Positions 18,017 through 27,129 of a DNA stretch of 64,000 nucleotides are shown piece by piece. Every line of letters starts with the position of its first letter. The first letter of the stretch is position 1. The translations under genes and the position numbers were made by a program. The notes under the pieces are model-generated. The model did no database searches. It was given only the letters and a program-made list of their open reading frames with translations, and was not told the origin of the DNA. The DNA comes from CBDFKU01 sp965248975 (lineage in GTDB: Bacteria > Chloroflexota > Dehalococcoidia > Lucifugimonadales > JAGWBF01): NCBI GenBank assembly GCA_965248975.1, contig CBDFKU010000015.1, forward strand, positions 62,001 to 126,000. Direction: 5' to 3'.

Positions 18017-21000
18017 CTAGGTAGTAAGCATTCGGTAGAGCATCGGCAGGCGCTGTGGTAGGGACCAGATGTTGTCCAGCACTTCGTAGCTCATGTCGCC
18101 GCACATCGCCTTGAGGTAGTCGTGGCCCGCCTTGTCCACGGTGAGACAGAAGGGGACGATGGACTTTCGCTTGGCCTCCACCAGCGCCATGTGGGTGTCG
18201 TGTACGGCGTATTCCTTCTCCACGCCCTCCCGGCTGTAGCCCCGGTCTTGAGGCCTCCCGTCGCTAATGAGGAACAGGATCTTGGTCTTGGAGTCCTGGG
18301 TATCGAGCTTGGAGGTGGCGTGGCGAATGGCCGGACCCATGCGGGTGGCGTGCATAGGTGTAATCTTGTCTATGCGCCGCTTCACCTTGTCATGGAAGGG
18401 CTCGTTTATGTCCTTGATTACATAGAACTCTACGTTCTCCCTGCCGTAGCCAGAAAAGCCGTAGATGCCATAGGCATCACCGATGGTCTCAAGGGCCTGT
18501 ATAAGGAGGGCGCTGCTCTCCTTTTCCAGGTCTATGATCCGTTTATAGTGGCGCCGCACCAGGCCCTCTCTGCGGGTCCGAAGCCACATCATGTACTCCA
18601 CCGGGTCGTCGGGGGCGTCCCGGTCGTCGATGGCCGGGCGACCCTCCTCGATGGCCTCGGCGGTCGACGCGCTCATGTCCAGGAGGAACACGACGCCGAC
18701 GTCCCGCTCGATCTTGTTCCTCCGCCACCAGATCTTCTCTGAGGGGGTGATGCCGATCTCCCAGTCTACTTTGGCTTCGATGACAGCGTCAATGTCCAGG
18801 TCCTCTCCATCGATTACCTTCCGCACTTTGCGGAAGCTCTCAGGAACAACCAACTCGAACTGACGCCTGACGTCGGCCGAAAGAGCAGCGTAGTTGCGCA
18901 GGGTATCGTTGAAGAAGTTGATGTCTCCTTCTTCTACGTTCTTCTCCCGGACGATGCACCACTTGGGCTTGTAGTCCGCGGCACGGAAGTCCCACTCGTC
19001 GTAGACCTGGGTCTTGGGGTCTCGCGCCTCCAGTGCTCCCCCCGGCTCGTCCACGTGGGTCAAAGGACCGTGGCCCTGGCCGGGTTGCGAGGTCGGAGGC
19101 GGCACCCCCGCCTCTTTCATCAGGTTCTGGGCAAACATGCCCATGGCGTTTTGCAGCTTCGCGGCTTCCGCATCGAGGTCCAGCTCGGGGCTTTCCCGAA
19201 GCAGCTCCTCCAGCATCTCCTTGGTGATAGGCCCGGACTCTCCTTCCCCCTGCTGCGAGGGGTTCATGCGCAGCCGGTTGAGGAGCTGCACCAGTTCCGG
19301 CTTGAAGTCGCCGCGATACTGCACTTCCTGGGGCGACTCGTAGGACTCGTCTTCCTCTTCGCCTTCTTGCCCCTGCTGATTTTCGGAAAGCTCGGCCAGC
19401 AGATCCTGCAGATCCTCCTCGGAGAACTCCTCCTGGCCATCGAAGTCCTGGGGCTCCATGTCCTCGGGGCGCTGGTCTTCGTTAGGCAGCCGGGACAAGA
19501 CCTGGTAGGCCCGTATGGTGGCTTCGGCGGTGTCCTCCACGGTGGCCTCGACGTTAAGCAGCTGCTTGAATATTTTCCCCAGCATTCGGAGGGCCTTTGC
19601 GTGCTCTTTGGGCACCGGCAACCCCTTGACCTGCTCCAGGCTGAGCCGTACCAGCATCTCGACCATCGCCTCGCGCAGGGGCATCTCCTCCATGGGCGGA
19701 CGCTCGGCCAGCGATCCCGCTTGGACTCGCCTGTAGTGGGATACTATGCCCCGGTACTCCGCCTTTATTCGGAAGTCGAGGCGCCCATCCTCCATGATGG
19801 TGAATACGTCCAACGCCAGCCGCCGGTCGTCGAAGAGGTGGAAAAAGCGGCCCATGTCGGTCAGATAGCCCCGCTCGGCGCTGCCCGCCTCAGCACGAAG
19901 CTCGTCGTCCAGCGCGTCTGTCGGAGGCTCTTGGCCATCGGGACGCTTCTGAAGGTTGGCTACCGCCGCTTCGACGGTCTCGGCCTCCAGGGAGGCCCTG
20001 AGGTCGTCGAACAGAGCAGAGGGCCTGTCGAAAGAGAGGAGGAAGCTGCCGAACTCCAGGTGGCCCACCTGGTGGGTAGAGACCACCTTGAACCAGCCGA
20101 AGTTCTCCTCTTTACTCATGTAGCGGTCCACCAGGGGCGGCAGGAACACCTTCGTCCCCTCGGTGGAGGCCTGGGACTCGGAGACCCAGCCGATCCCTTT
20201 GTGCACCAGCTCCTTACTGCTGAGTATCTCCACCGGGAACCCGGTAAGGGCCCGGCAGTAGAGGCGCATGACCCCCTTCACCCTATCCAGCTCCAGGCTG
20301 GAAGAGAGGGTCTCCAGAAGCTGCTCCGAGGTGTTGGACTCCACCTTGAAGTAGGCCAGGCCGCCGTCGGGGTTCTCTTTCAGGAGGTCGAGCCCCTTCT
20401 GGAACCACACCTCCATCTGGTTCAGCGTGACCCGCTGTAGCACCGTATCGAGGCTCTTCAGGAAGGCCGGGACCGCCTCGGGACTGGTGGCGTGCAGTGT
20501 CTCCCAAAGGTCCAGTACGTACCTTTGGGAGGTGGTGTTCACCTTGCCCAGCGATTGAGATCCACCGAGGAGGAAGCCGGTGATTTCCCGCTGGCCGGAC
20601 TTGGCCAAACGCTCGGACAGCCTGACAAACCTGGTACGCTGGTTCTCTTCGATGGCCGGCGCTACCCTGCCGTAGACCTCCAGGCAGCCCTTGACCTCGC
20701 GCCAGCCGCTCTCGGCCAGGACACGGCACAGGGAAAGAAAGGCCTCTCGCTCCTTGCCCATCTGGGGAAGGATGTTCTGGCCCAGGATCAAACACTCGGC
20801 GGCCACGTCGTAGGACTTGTAGGACAGCCCCTCTATGAGGGCGGTGAACACCTCTACGTCCCAGAAGGGCAAAGTGCGAACAAGCTTGGGGCTGGCCTCG
20901 AAGAACCTGGCCGCCAGGGTGCTGGACTTCCAGGTGCCCTTGTAGAGGCTGCGGCCCAGGCCGGCCCAGCGGGGTATGTACTGCACCCTGAGGTTGGCGA

Positions 21001-21346
21001 CAACTTCGGGGCTGGACCTGAAGTAGGCCACCGCCAGAGTCGGCGAGTCTTGCGAGAGATAGGTGCCGCAGCGGGCCCACTGCATGAAGGCGGCGAAGGG
21101 GACGAATCTGGCCACTTCCGAGCCGACCCGGAAGTATTCGACTCCCGCCTCCCAGGACCGCGCGGTCTGGTTGGCGATGCTGATCCCTTCCCGCGCCCAC
21201 AGGGTCAACTCCTCTTCGTTGAAAGCCTGAGACATTCCTTCGGTGGCGCGGTGAAACTCGTCCAGAACCGCCGGTGGAAGCTTCCTCAACTCGTCTTCCA
21301 ACTCGGCCAGCCCCGACCGCTCCGGCTGTCCAGGCACCTTACTCAC
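18017..21346 (-). CDS. Large VWA-domain protein (NorD/CbbO-like)
   Basis: 1109-residue cytoplasmic protein, longer than the 600-800 usual for NorD/CbbO. The N-terminal about 550 residues consist of repeated helical units with recurring SPE(V/L)V and YF patterns. Next comes a very acidic stretch at about 630-680. The C-terminal VWA domain carries the MIDAS motif DMSAS at about residue 888, and a DGRPQD segment at about 1030. In characterised systems such proteins pair with NorQ/CbbQ ATPases to insert metals or remodel target enzymes; the matching ATPase is two genes upstream. The start is GTG 21346, four bases after the Nudix stop. The client protein is not visible here. Confidence 0.83.
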   Translation of the reverse strand: MSKVPGQPERSGLAELEDELRKLPPAVLDEFHRATEGMSQAFNEEELTLWAREGISIANQTARSWEAGVEYFRVGSEVARFVPFAAFMQWARCGTYLSQDSPTLAVAYFRSSPEVVANLRVQYIPRWAGLGRSLYKGTWKSSTLAARFFEASPKLVRTLPFWDVEVFTALIEGLSYKSYDVAAECLILGQNILPQMGKEREAFLSLCRVLAESGWREVKGCLEVYGRVAPAIEENQRTRFVRLSERLAKSGQREITGFLLGGSQSLGKVNTTSQRYVLDLWETLHATSPEAVPAFLKSLDTVLQRVTLNQMEVWFQKGLDLLKENPDGGLAYFKVESNTSEQLLETLSSSLELDRVKGVMRLYCRALTGFPVEILSSKELVHKGIGWVSESQASTEGTKVFLPPLVDRYMSKEENFGWFKVVSTHQVGHLEFGSFLLSFDRPSALFDDLRASLEAETVEAAVANLQKRPDGQEPPTDALDDELRAEAGSAERGYLTDMGRFFHLFDDRRLALDVFTIMEDGRLDFRIKAEYRGIVSHYRRVQAGSLAERPPMEEMPLREAMVEMLVRLSLEQVKGLPVPKEHAKALRMLGKIFKQLLNVEATVEDTAEATIRAYQVLSRLPNEDQRPEDMEPQDFDGQEEFSEEDLQDLLAELSENQQGQEGEEEDESYESPQEVQYRGDFKPELVQLLNRLRMNPSQQGEGESGPITKEMLEELLRESPELDLDAEAAKLQNAMGMFAQNLMKEAGVPPPTSQPGQGHGPLTHVDEPGGALEARDPKTQVYDEWDFRAADYKPKWCIVREKNVEEGDINFFNDTLRNYAALSADVRRQFELVVPESFRKVRKVIDGEDLDIDAVIEAKVDWEIGITPSEKIWWRRNKIERDVGVVFLLDMSASTAEAIEEGRPAIDDRDAPDDPVEYMMWLRTRREGLVRRHYKRIIDLEKESSALLIQALETIGDAYGIYGFSGYGRENVEFYVIKDINEPFHDKVKRRIDKITPMHATRMGPAIRHATSKLDTQDSKTKILFLISDGRPQDRGYSREGVEKEYAVHDTHMALVEAKRKSIVPFCLTVDKAGHDYLKAMCGDMSYEVLDNIWSLPQRLPMLYRMLTT

Positions 21347-21350
21347 CTCT

Positions 21351-21938
21351 TCATCTTTCCATCGACGACCGGCCTGCCGCCAACAGATCTAGAAACTGGG
21401 TGATTATGCGGGCCGTTGCTCCGAAAACCAGGTGCCCGCCGTAGGCGTAACAGTATGTCTTGGAGACCTCCCCATCCGACCATCGCGCCTCTTCCCGCAG
21501 ATTGGCCGGCTCTGAGAGCTCCCTGATGGGGACTTCCAGAACTTCGGCGATCTCCCGGGAGCTGGGGCTGAAGGGGTAGGGGTAAGGTATCGTCCCGACG
21601 AAGACCCGAACGGCGAACCCCGTCCGGGTTACCACGTCGTCCAGCTCACCCAGGACCGTGACGTCCTCCGGGCTAATGCCCATCTCCTCCTGGGCCTCAC
21701 GCAGGGCCGTCTCTTTGAAATCCCTGTCCTCGGGATCTCTAACGCCTCCAGGGAAGGATATCTCCCCTTTGTGATTCTCGACCTCTTCCGACCTCTTGTT
21801 CAGGAGGATACAGTACTCTCCGTCCTTGGGATACAGGAGAAGAAGAACGGCGGCCGGAGACAGAGACGGGTCGTCGGAGGAGCTCTTCTGACGGCTGGAA
21901 AGGACTCTCCTTAGCGTGTCCGCAGGGTCATCCGGCAT
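21351..21938 (-). CDS. Nudix hydrolase, CoA pyrophosphatase-like
   Basis: Nudix protein of 195 residues from ATG 21938; a longer frame to 22052 would overlap the ATPase gene. The Nudix box is GGVRDPEDRDFKETALREAQEEMGI in outline, with the catalytic REAQEEMG core. The preceding NHKGEISFPGG and the family-like LLLLYPKDG strand resemble NudL/YeaB enzymes that cleave coenzyme A to phosphopantetheine and 3',5'-ADP. The coaE gene two positions upstream makes a CoA-linked role attractive. It lies between the AAA ATPase and its VWA partner, an unusual position. Confidence 0.82.
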   Translation of the reverse strand: MPDDPADTLRRVLSSRQKSSSDDPSLSPAAVLLLLYPKDGEYCILLNKRSEEVENHKGEISFPGGVRDPEDRDFKETALREAQEEMGISPEDVTVLGELDDVVTRTGFAVRVFVGTIPYPYPFSPSSREIAEVLEVPIRELSEPANLREEARWSDGEVSKTYCYAYGGHLVFGATARIITQFLDLLAAGRSSMER

Positions 21939-21982
21939 GGACGACTCGCTGCCCCACGGGAGAACGGGGGGCTGTATCGCGC

Positions 21983-22870
21983 CTATTCGAAGATCGATGA
22001 GACAACCTCTTCCACGCTCCGGTGGATCTCCTGATCGTCTGTAAGGGCCCACACCACCGCCACCTGGCAGGCTCTCCTCGGAGCAACCCCTTGGGCCATC
22101 AGCTTTCCGGCATAGATCAGCAGCCTGGTGCTGGCGCCTTCCCGCAACCCGTGCTCCCTGAGGTTTCGCACCTTCTCACCCAGCTTTGCCAGGGAGACCG
22201 CGTTCTCCCTCGAGCATCCGCTCTCCCGCTGCACGATATCCGCTTCCAGTTCCTTGGGGGGATAGTCGAACTCAAGGGCGATGAACCGCTGCCTTGTGCT
22301 ATGCTTCAGGTCCTTGAGGGCGCTCTGGTATCCCGGGTTATAGGATATGACCAGGAGGAACTGTTCGTTGGCCTCCACGATCTGGCCCTTCTTATCAATG
22401 GGGAGGATGCGCCTGTGGTCCGTGAGAGGGTGGATCAGCACGGTGGTGTCCTTTCGTGCCTCCACGATCTCGTCCAGATAGCAGATGCCTCCAGCCTTCA
22501 CCGCCTTGGTCAGCGGGCCGTCCATCCACTTGGTGCCGTCGGCCTCCAGCAGGTACCTCCCCACCAGGTCACTGGCCGTCAGGTCTTCGTGGCAGGCGAT
22601 AGTGACTAGAGGGATGCGGTTGCCGTTCTGCTCGGCTTTGGAGCGCTTCTTGATCACGGTAACGGGCCTGCTCAACCGCCAGGCCATGTACTCGATGAAG
22701 CGAGTCTTGCCGCAGCCGGTGGGGCCCTTCAGAAGAATGGGTAGCTGCTGCCGATAGGCCGCCTCGAAGAGCTCTATCTCGTCGCCCACCGGGCGGTAAT
22801 GGGGCTCGTCGGTGACGACGTAGTCCTCTATTGCGTATTCGTTATATACAGTGCGGGATCCGCTGGCCAT
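21983..22870 (-). CDS. MoxR-type AAA ATPase (NorQ/CbbQ/NirQ-like)
   Basis: 295-residue AAA+ ATPase. Walker A is GPTGCGKTR at about 50-58, Walker B is ICYLDEI at about 129-135, and sensor-1 is VISYNPGYQ at about 173-181. The arginine-finger region is STRQRFIALEFDYPP, a strong NorQ/CbbQ signature. These ATPases work with VWA proteins to activate enzymes such as NO reductase or RubisCO. The VWA partner follows after the Nudix gene. The gene begins 2 bp after coaE. No norCB or rubisco gene is within the window, so the client is open. Confidence 0.88.
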   Translation of the reverse strand: MASGSRTVYNEYAIEDYVVTDEPHYRPVGDEIELFEAAYRQQLPILLKGPTGCGKTRFIEYMAWRLSRPVTVIKKRSKAEQNGNRIPLVTIACHEDLTASDLVGRYLLEADGTKWMDGPLTKAVKAGGICYLDEIVEARKDTTVLIHPLTDHRRILPIDKKGQIVEANEQFLLVISYNPGYQSALKDLKHSTRQRFIALEFDYPPKELEADIVQRESGCSRENAVSLAKLGEKVRNLREHGLREGASTRLLIYAGKLMAQGVAPRRACQVAVVWALTDDQEIHRSVEEVVSSIFE

Positions 22871-22871
22871 T

Positions 22872-23480
22872 CTAACCGACCTTTCCTTCTACCCTACCAT
22901 TCCACAAGGCTTCCATCTCCTGACGTAGCTCTGCCACGTCTCCGGAGTTGTCTATTACCACATCGGCGCGCTGAGCCCGGTCCTCAAAGGGGGGCTGCGC
23001 CCGAATCCGGCTCATTATCTCATCTTCGGAGAGGTTGTTCCGCTGACGGAGCCGCTGTGCCATCGCCTCTTCCGACGAGTAGGTAATCCAAACCTCGTCC
23101 ACCAGGTAATCCCACCGAGCCTCCAGCAGCAACGCCGCCTCCACCACTACGACCTTCGTATCTTCCTGGCGGAGACGTTCGATATCCTCGCCGATCATCT
23201 GGGCCATCTTGGGGTGCATGATGGAGTTGAGCTTTTGCCTCGCGTCAGGGTCGTTGAATACGATGGCTCCCAGCCGCTTGCGGTCTATCTCGCCATTCGG
23301 CAGAAGCACCTCTTCTCCAAAGGTTCCCACGACCTCTTGCCACGCTGGAGAATCGGGTAGGTAAGCCTGGTGTCCCACCCGGTCGGCCTCGATCACTACG
23401 GCTCCAAACTCCCGTAAAATACGGGAGACCTCGCTCTTCCCTGTGGCGATGCCTCCCGTAAGACCTACAACTAACATCAT
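22872..23480 (-). CDS. coaE: Dephospho-CoA kinase
   Basis: Last enzyme of coenzyme A synthesis, phosphorylating the 3'-hydroxyl of dephospho-CoA. 202 residues with P-loop GLTGGIATGKS at 6-16, an EADRVGHQAY segment at about 31-40 and the lid region RLRQRNNLSEDE at about 143-154. The two initial ATG codons at 23480 are directly abutted by a triple 19-bp repeat that fills the expected ribosome-binding position. The AAA ATPase gene follows after one base pair, so the two are probably co-transcribed. Confidence 0.93.
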   Translation of the reverse strand: MMLVVGLTGGIATGKSEVSRILREFGAVVIEADRVGHQAYLPDSPAWQEVVGTFGEEVLLPNGEIDRKRLGAIVFNDPDARQKLNSIMHPKMAQMIGEDIERLRQEDTKVVVVEAALLLEARWDYLVDEVWITYSSEEAMAQRLRQRNNLSEDEIMSRIRAQPPFEDRAQRADVVIDNSGDVAELRQEMEALWNGRVEGKVG

Positions 23481-23537
23481 TCAACGAAAGGGGTGCCGTT
23501 CAACGAACAGGGTGCCGCACAACGAACAGGGCGCCAC
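23481..23537 (-). repeat. Three 19-bp tandem repeats abutting the coaE start
   Basis: Imperfect direct repeats at 23481-23499, 23500-23518 and 23519-23537 share the core CAACGAA(A/C)(A/G)GGG(T/C)GCC. In the coaE direction each reads GGC(A/G)CCC then TTTCGTTG or TGTTCGTTG, and the last unit ends exactly at the ATG. No normal Shine-Dalgarno sequence lies between repeat and start. Confidence 0.85.
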
Positions 23538-23605
23538 GTCCACCCATTCTATCAACCCTTTAGAGTGGGGTCAACCGAGAAATGCCCGTGGAGGAACCAC
23601 ACTCC

Positions 23606-24268
23606 TCAAGACAGCGCTATGCGGACCTCGCCATAACGGCTCCGGAATGCCTCCGTGAGGACCCGAAACTCTTCCTTGTAGGAAGGAGTGTTGATGGGCT
23701 CCGTGGTCATGATCACCGCATCTTCACGGTCGTCTGTGTAGTAGGCCTTGCGTATGCCGACCTTGCGGAAGCCGTACTTTGTATACAAGGATTGGGCCAC
23801 GTGGTTCGAGACCCGGGCCTCGAGACTCATCTCGGTAGCGCCTCTTTGCATCGCCAGCTCGATGGCCCCTACCAGCAACAGCTCCCCGATTCCCTTGCCG
23901 CGAGAAACCTCTTCGACGGCAATGGCGGTGATGTGGGCGTCGCCAGCCATGAACCACACTCCCACGAAGCCGCGGATTTGCTGGACTTTCGCGGCGGCAG
24001 GGACACGTTCCCCCTTCAGGCCGGCGAGAAAAGCTCGCAGGAAGGAGGGATTCTTAGGGCCATCGTGTGCCACCGAACCCTGGCCGTCCCAGGCCTGTTC
24101 CAGGTCCGGATCCGGCTCCAAGGCGACCAGGTACGTGGCCATCCGGTTGTCCATCTCTCGCTTGAAGGGGGTCGGAGGCCAGAGGGTAGGGAAGGCCTGC
24201 CTCTCGATGACCTCAACGTACTTGATATCGCCCGGCGTCATGGGTCGAATCTGCATATCCATCGGCAT
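23606..24268 (-). CDS. GNAT acetyltransferase (RimI-like)
   Basis: Acetyl-CoA-dependent N-acetyltransferase of the RimI type, which acetylates the N-terminal alanine of ribosomal protein S18 or other N-termini. In the 220 residues, the acetyl-CoA loop is EEVSRGKGIGELLL at about 124-137, and the C-terminal signature is NHVAQSLYTKYGFRKVGIRKAYY in outline, with catalytic-type Tyr residues. The start is at 24268, with MDMQIRP alternatives a few codons inside. It heads the minus-strand block leading to coaE, 125 bp away. RimI identity is by motif; other GNAT substrates are possible. Confidence 0.85.
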   Translation of the reverse strand: MPMDMQIRPMTPGDIKYVEVIERQAFPTLWPPTPFKREMDNRMATYLVALEPDPDLEQAWDGQGSVAHDGPKNPSFLRAFLAGLKGERVPAAAKVQQIRGFVGVWFMAGDAHITAIAVEEVSRGKGIGELLLVGAIELAMQRGATEMSLEARVSNHVAQSLYTKYGFRKVGIRKAYYTDDREDAVIMTTEPINTPSYKEEFRVLTEAFRSRYGEVRIALS

Positions 24269-24341
24269 TCGTACCTGTAGGAAGCACTCATTCTACCACA
24301 GGGGCCGCCAATTCTGACCATAATTCGCGGTTTTCCTCCTA

Positions 24342-24368
24342 TTGAAAATGGCCGGGCCGGGCTATACT
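24342..24368 (+). promoter_or_regulatory. Possible promoter for the Thr-Pro lipoprotein gene
   Basis: TTGAAA at 24342-24347 and TATACT at 24363-24368 are separated by 15 bp, a little short for sigma70. They lie about 88 bp upstream of the ATG at 24456, in the divergent region after rimI. Confidence 0.4.
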
Positions 24369-24455
24369 GTTCCCATCGGCTTCAGGTTTTTACAGCCCCG
24401 TCATTCCCGCCGGTAGCCGTGGGGAAGTGGGGCCGGTTCTCGGGGAGGCAGGCGG

Positions 24456-27101
24456 ATGAGACCCAGCAAATGGAAGATAAATGGCGCAAGAATAAGGCGG
24501 CGAATCCCCTTCGCCTGGACATCGTGGGCCGACGTGGGTAGCCGATCCCGCTCTCCCTTCCCCGGCCTTCGCGGACGTATCCGGTTCGGCGGATCGCCAG
24601 CTCTTCGACTGTGGCTTGGGATGGCCTGCCTCTCCCTGGTGGTGGTGCTTGCCTGTACAGGTTCCAGCCCAACGGAGACGCCAACGCCCACAACCACCCC
24701 GACTCCGACTCCCGATGTCACCGCCACCCCCTCTCCGACGGCCACCGCCACGCGGCCCCCGGTTCCCACCCCGACTCGGACGCCGGCTCCCACAGCGACC
24801 AGCACCCCCCTGCCCACTGCCACTCCTGCTCCGACCGCAACCCCGACGCCGACTCCCACGGCCACACCTGCTCCGACGAGCACGCCGCCCTCTACTCAGA
24901 CGCCTACGCCGCCTCCGGCTCCACAACCCAGAGAGCTCCTCCTGGACGTTACCTTCCCAGCCGAGGACACCGTAACCACTTCTCCCCAGGTGAACGTGAC
25001 CGGCAGGACTTCGCCGGACGCCACTGTAAGCGTGAACGGCCTACCGGTGTCGATGGACTCTTCCGGGGAGTTCTCCTCCCCACCCATCGATCTGACGACC
25101 GGCCCCAACCTGATCGAGATCGTGGCCAGCGACCTGTCCGGAGAAACGAGGGATATGGTCCTGACGGTGACCCTGGCGCCGGGGGGCCAGCCGTCGTTTT
25201 TCGGTCGGGTCACTATCGTTCGCTCTACCGCGCCCGGCGTCAGGGCGATCACCGTGACCGGGCCCGGCGGCGTGGCGACCATAGATGCCACCAACGAGGC
25301 CACGATCGTTCGGATACCTGGCAGGGACAGGGCTCTACCCTCGGATATATCCGTTGGGGACGTTATTGCCGTACTGGCCCGTGAATCAGGTGATCGCATG
25401 GCCGCCGAGCAGATTCTGGTAAAACCCGGGCGAGCGGTCGTGCATACCCAGATAAATGGGGTCAAGGTCGCAGCGCCAGAAAGCCAGGTCAGCCTCATGG
25501 ACGTGGCTGGCAATCTGGTCACAGTAGACCTCACCCCGGGTACCGACCCGGCGAAGGTGGAAGCTGGAAGAGTGGTCACGGCCATCCTGGTCCAGGATCT
25601 GGACACAGGCCGCCTGACCCTTGTCGATACCGAGAGGGCGGTTGACAAAATCGAGCGCCTGACGACGGCCTTAGACCAGGCGGTCGCCGCCGGCGCCGAC
25701 GAGAACCGCCGGAATCTGCAGGGTCGTTTGGAAGCAAGCGTCACCGGCCAACTCAGCACTTTGAGGGAGGTGGCCAACCGGGTGGACCCCAGCGTCAAAT
25801 TCGTATTCGACCAGTCCTTCGACACGGCTTTGCGCAGCTTCGAATCGCTCCTGTCCGAAGCGGAAGCGGGCCCTCCGCTGGTCAGGCTGTCGGGCCAAGT
25901 GGCCGACATCGATCCGGTAGACGAAACCGTGCTGGTCTCTCCGCGAGAAGGTCCCCAGGTTCAGTTGCAGCTTACCGCCTCCACCGTCATCCATATCTTC
26001 GGTACCCTGGGCCGGCCAGACAACCTGGAGGCGGGCCAGCACATAGGACAGCGGCTAGAGTCCCTCTACGACCCTCGCACCAACGAGGCCTCCACCCTCA
26101 GCCTGCTGAGGCCAACTCTAGAGAGGAACCTTGTGGGAGCTCTCCTGGACCAGGCCAAGGCGGGTGAACTCGAAGGCGTAGTCCTCGAGGTCAACGCTGT
26201 GGCCGTGAGTCCTACTCTGGTTGTAAGACTACCCACCGACGAAACGGTAACGCTGAAGGTCCCACCCGGAACTGTTGTGCGGGTTCGGGACGAGTCCGCG
26301 GAGCTGGGAGACCTGGGGCCAGGCGCACTGGTAAAGGTGCGATACGACCCGGCAACCATGAACGCGCTGAACGTCGATACCTTCGACCGGCTTCCCGGCA
26401 TAGCTTTCATCTCCGGGGTTGTGGTGACCAGGATAAAGGAAGCCAGCGTCTCCATCGTTACCCTCGATGGCGAGTCTGTTACCCTGGCATTCAAGGCGGG
26501 CAGCGTCGTAGAGCGGGATGGCGGTGGGGTACCTCCGGGCGCAGTTCGCCCCGGGGACGTGGTGAGGCCTATCTCCCGTTACGACACCCGTACGGATGAG
26601 GTTGTACGCCTGGTGTTGATGGCGGAAGGCCCCAGGATCACGGGCACGGTAAGGGGCTCTGGCGTCACGCCGTCACAGACCCGCTTCGTTACCGTTTCCA
26701 CGGATGACACGGACATGGTCACGGTGACCGTCTCCAACGAAACCGGAATAACGAAATCGGGAGAGGACACGGTTTTCAACGAAGTGAACGTAGGTGACCG
26801 AGTCGAGGCGGAGTTCAACATCCGCACGTCGGCGGCTTTCCAACTGGACCTGGCAAACCCAACGACCGTCGGCACCTCGGGCCGGATAATCGCCCTGGAC
26901 CCCGTGGCCAACATCGTCACAGTGGCTCCGGACGCCGGTACACCCCTGCAACTTCTGGTGCCCAACAAACCAGGAAAGATCGTGCTGGACGGAAACCCTT
27001 CGGCAGATTTCGGTCAGCTGGAAGTTGGTGACGAGGTCCTGGCGGCATTCTTCAAGCCCGACAGTAAAGAAGTCGTAAGAATCATCGTCGTTTCACAATA
27101 G
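24456..27101 (+). CDS. Exported lipoprotein with Thr-Pro linker and DUF5666-like repeats
   Basis: 881-residue surface lipoprotein. A hydrophobic segment ends in a lipobox VVLAC with the lipidated Cys at about residue 67, so the true start may be internal (the ATG at 24621 is one option). Residues about 70-158 are a low-complexity Thr/Pro/Ala linker. Next come an Ig-like domain (about 165-235, SPDATVSVNGLPV) and then several strand-rich modules resembling DUF5666/OB repeats to the C-terminus. Similar Thr-Pro lipoproteins are common in Chloroflexota. The linker probably spans the cell envelope. The ligand is unknown. Confidence 0.78.
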   Translation: MRPSKWKINGARIRRRIPFAWTSWADVGSRSRSPFPGLRGRIRFGGSPALRLWLGMACLSLVVVLACTGSSPTETPTPTTTPTPTPDVTATPSPTATATRPPVPTPTRTPAPTATSTPLPTATPAPTATPTPTPTATPAPTSTPPSTQTPTPPPAPQPRELLLDVTFPAEDTVTTSPQVNVTGRTSPDATVSVNGLPVSMDSSGEFSSPPIDLTTGPNLIEIVASDLSGETRDMVLTVTLAPGGQPSFFGRVTIVRSTAPGVRAITVTGPGGVATIDATNEATIVRIPGRDRALPSDISVGDVIAVLARESGDRMAAEQILVKPGRAVVHTQINGVKVAAPESQVSLMDVAGNLVTVDLTPGTDPAKVEAGRVVTAILVQDLDTGRLTLVDTERAVDKIERLTTALDQAVAAGADENRRNLQGRLEASVTGQLSTLREVANRVDPSVKFVFDQSFDTALRSFESLLSEAEAGPPLVRLSGQVADIDPVDETVLVSPREGPQVQLQLTASTVIHIFGTLGRPDNLEAGQHIGQRLESLYDPRTNEASTLSLLRPTLERNLVGALLDQAKAGELEGVVLEVNAVAVSPTLVVRLPTDETVTLKVPPGTVVRVRDESAELGDLGPGALVKVRYDPATMNALNVDTFDRLPGIAFISGVVVTRIKEASVSIVTLDGESVTLAFKAGSVVERDGGGVPPGAVRPGDVVRPISRYDTRTDEVVRLVLMAEGPRITGTVRGSGVTPSQTRFVTVSTDDTDMVTVTVSNETGITKSGEDTVFNEVNVGDRVEAEFNIRTSAAFQLDLANPTTVGTSGRIIALDPVANIVTVAPDAGTPLQLLVPNKPGKIVLDGNPSADFGQLEVGDEVLAAFFKPDSKEVVRIIVVSQ

Positions 27102-27129
27102 CGTGGCCAGCCGCTATCCCGACCATTCC

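Noticed and set aside
19055..20440. 461-codon plus-strand open frame antisense to the VWA gene
   Set aside because: It is a composition shadow of the high-GC minus-strand gene, without family motifs or a sensible ribosome site. Similar long shadows occur at 35427-35999, 36474-37187 and 37413-38213.
24670..24930. Repetitive ACN-CCN sequence as a satellite or CRISPR-like array
   Set aside because: It is a coding Thr-Pro linker in frame with the lipoprotein; no regular spacer pattern.
27098..27117. ATAGCG...CGCTAT hairpin at the end of the Thr-Pro lipoprotein gene as a terminator
   Set aside because: The stem is 6 bp, overlaps the stop codon and lacks a T-run.
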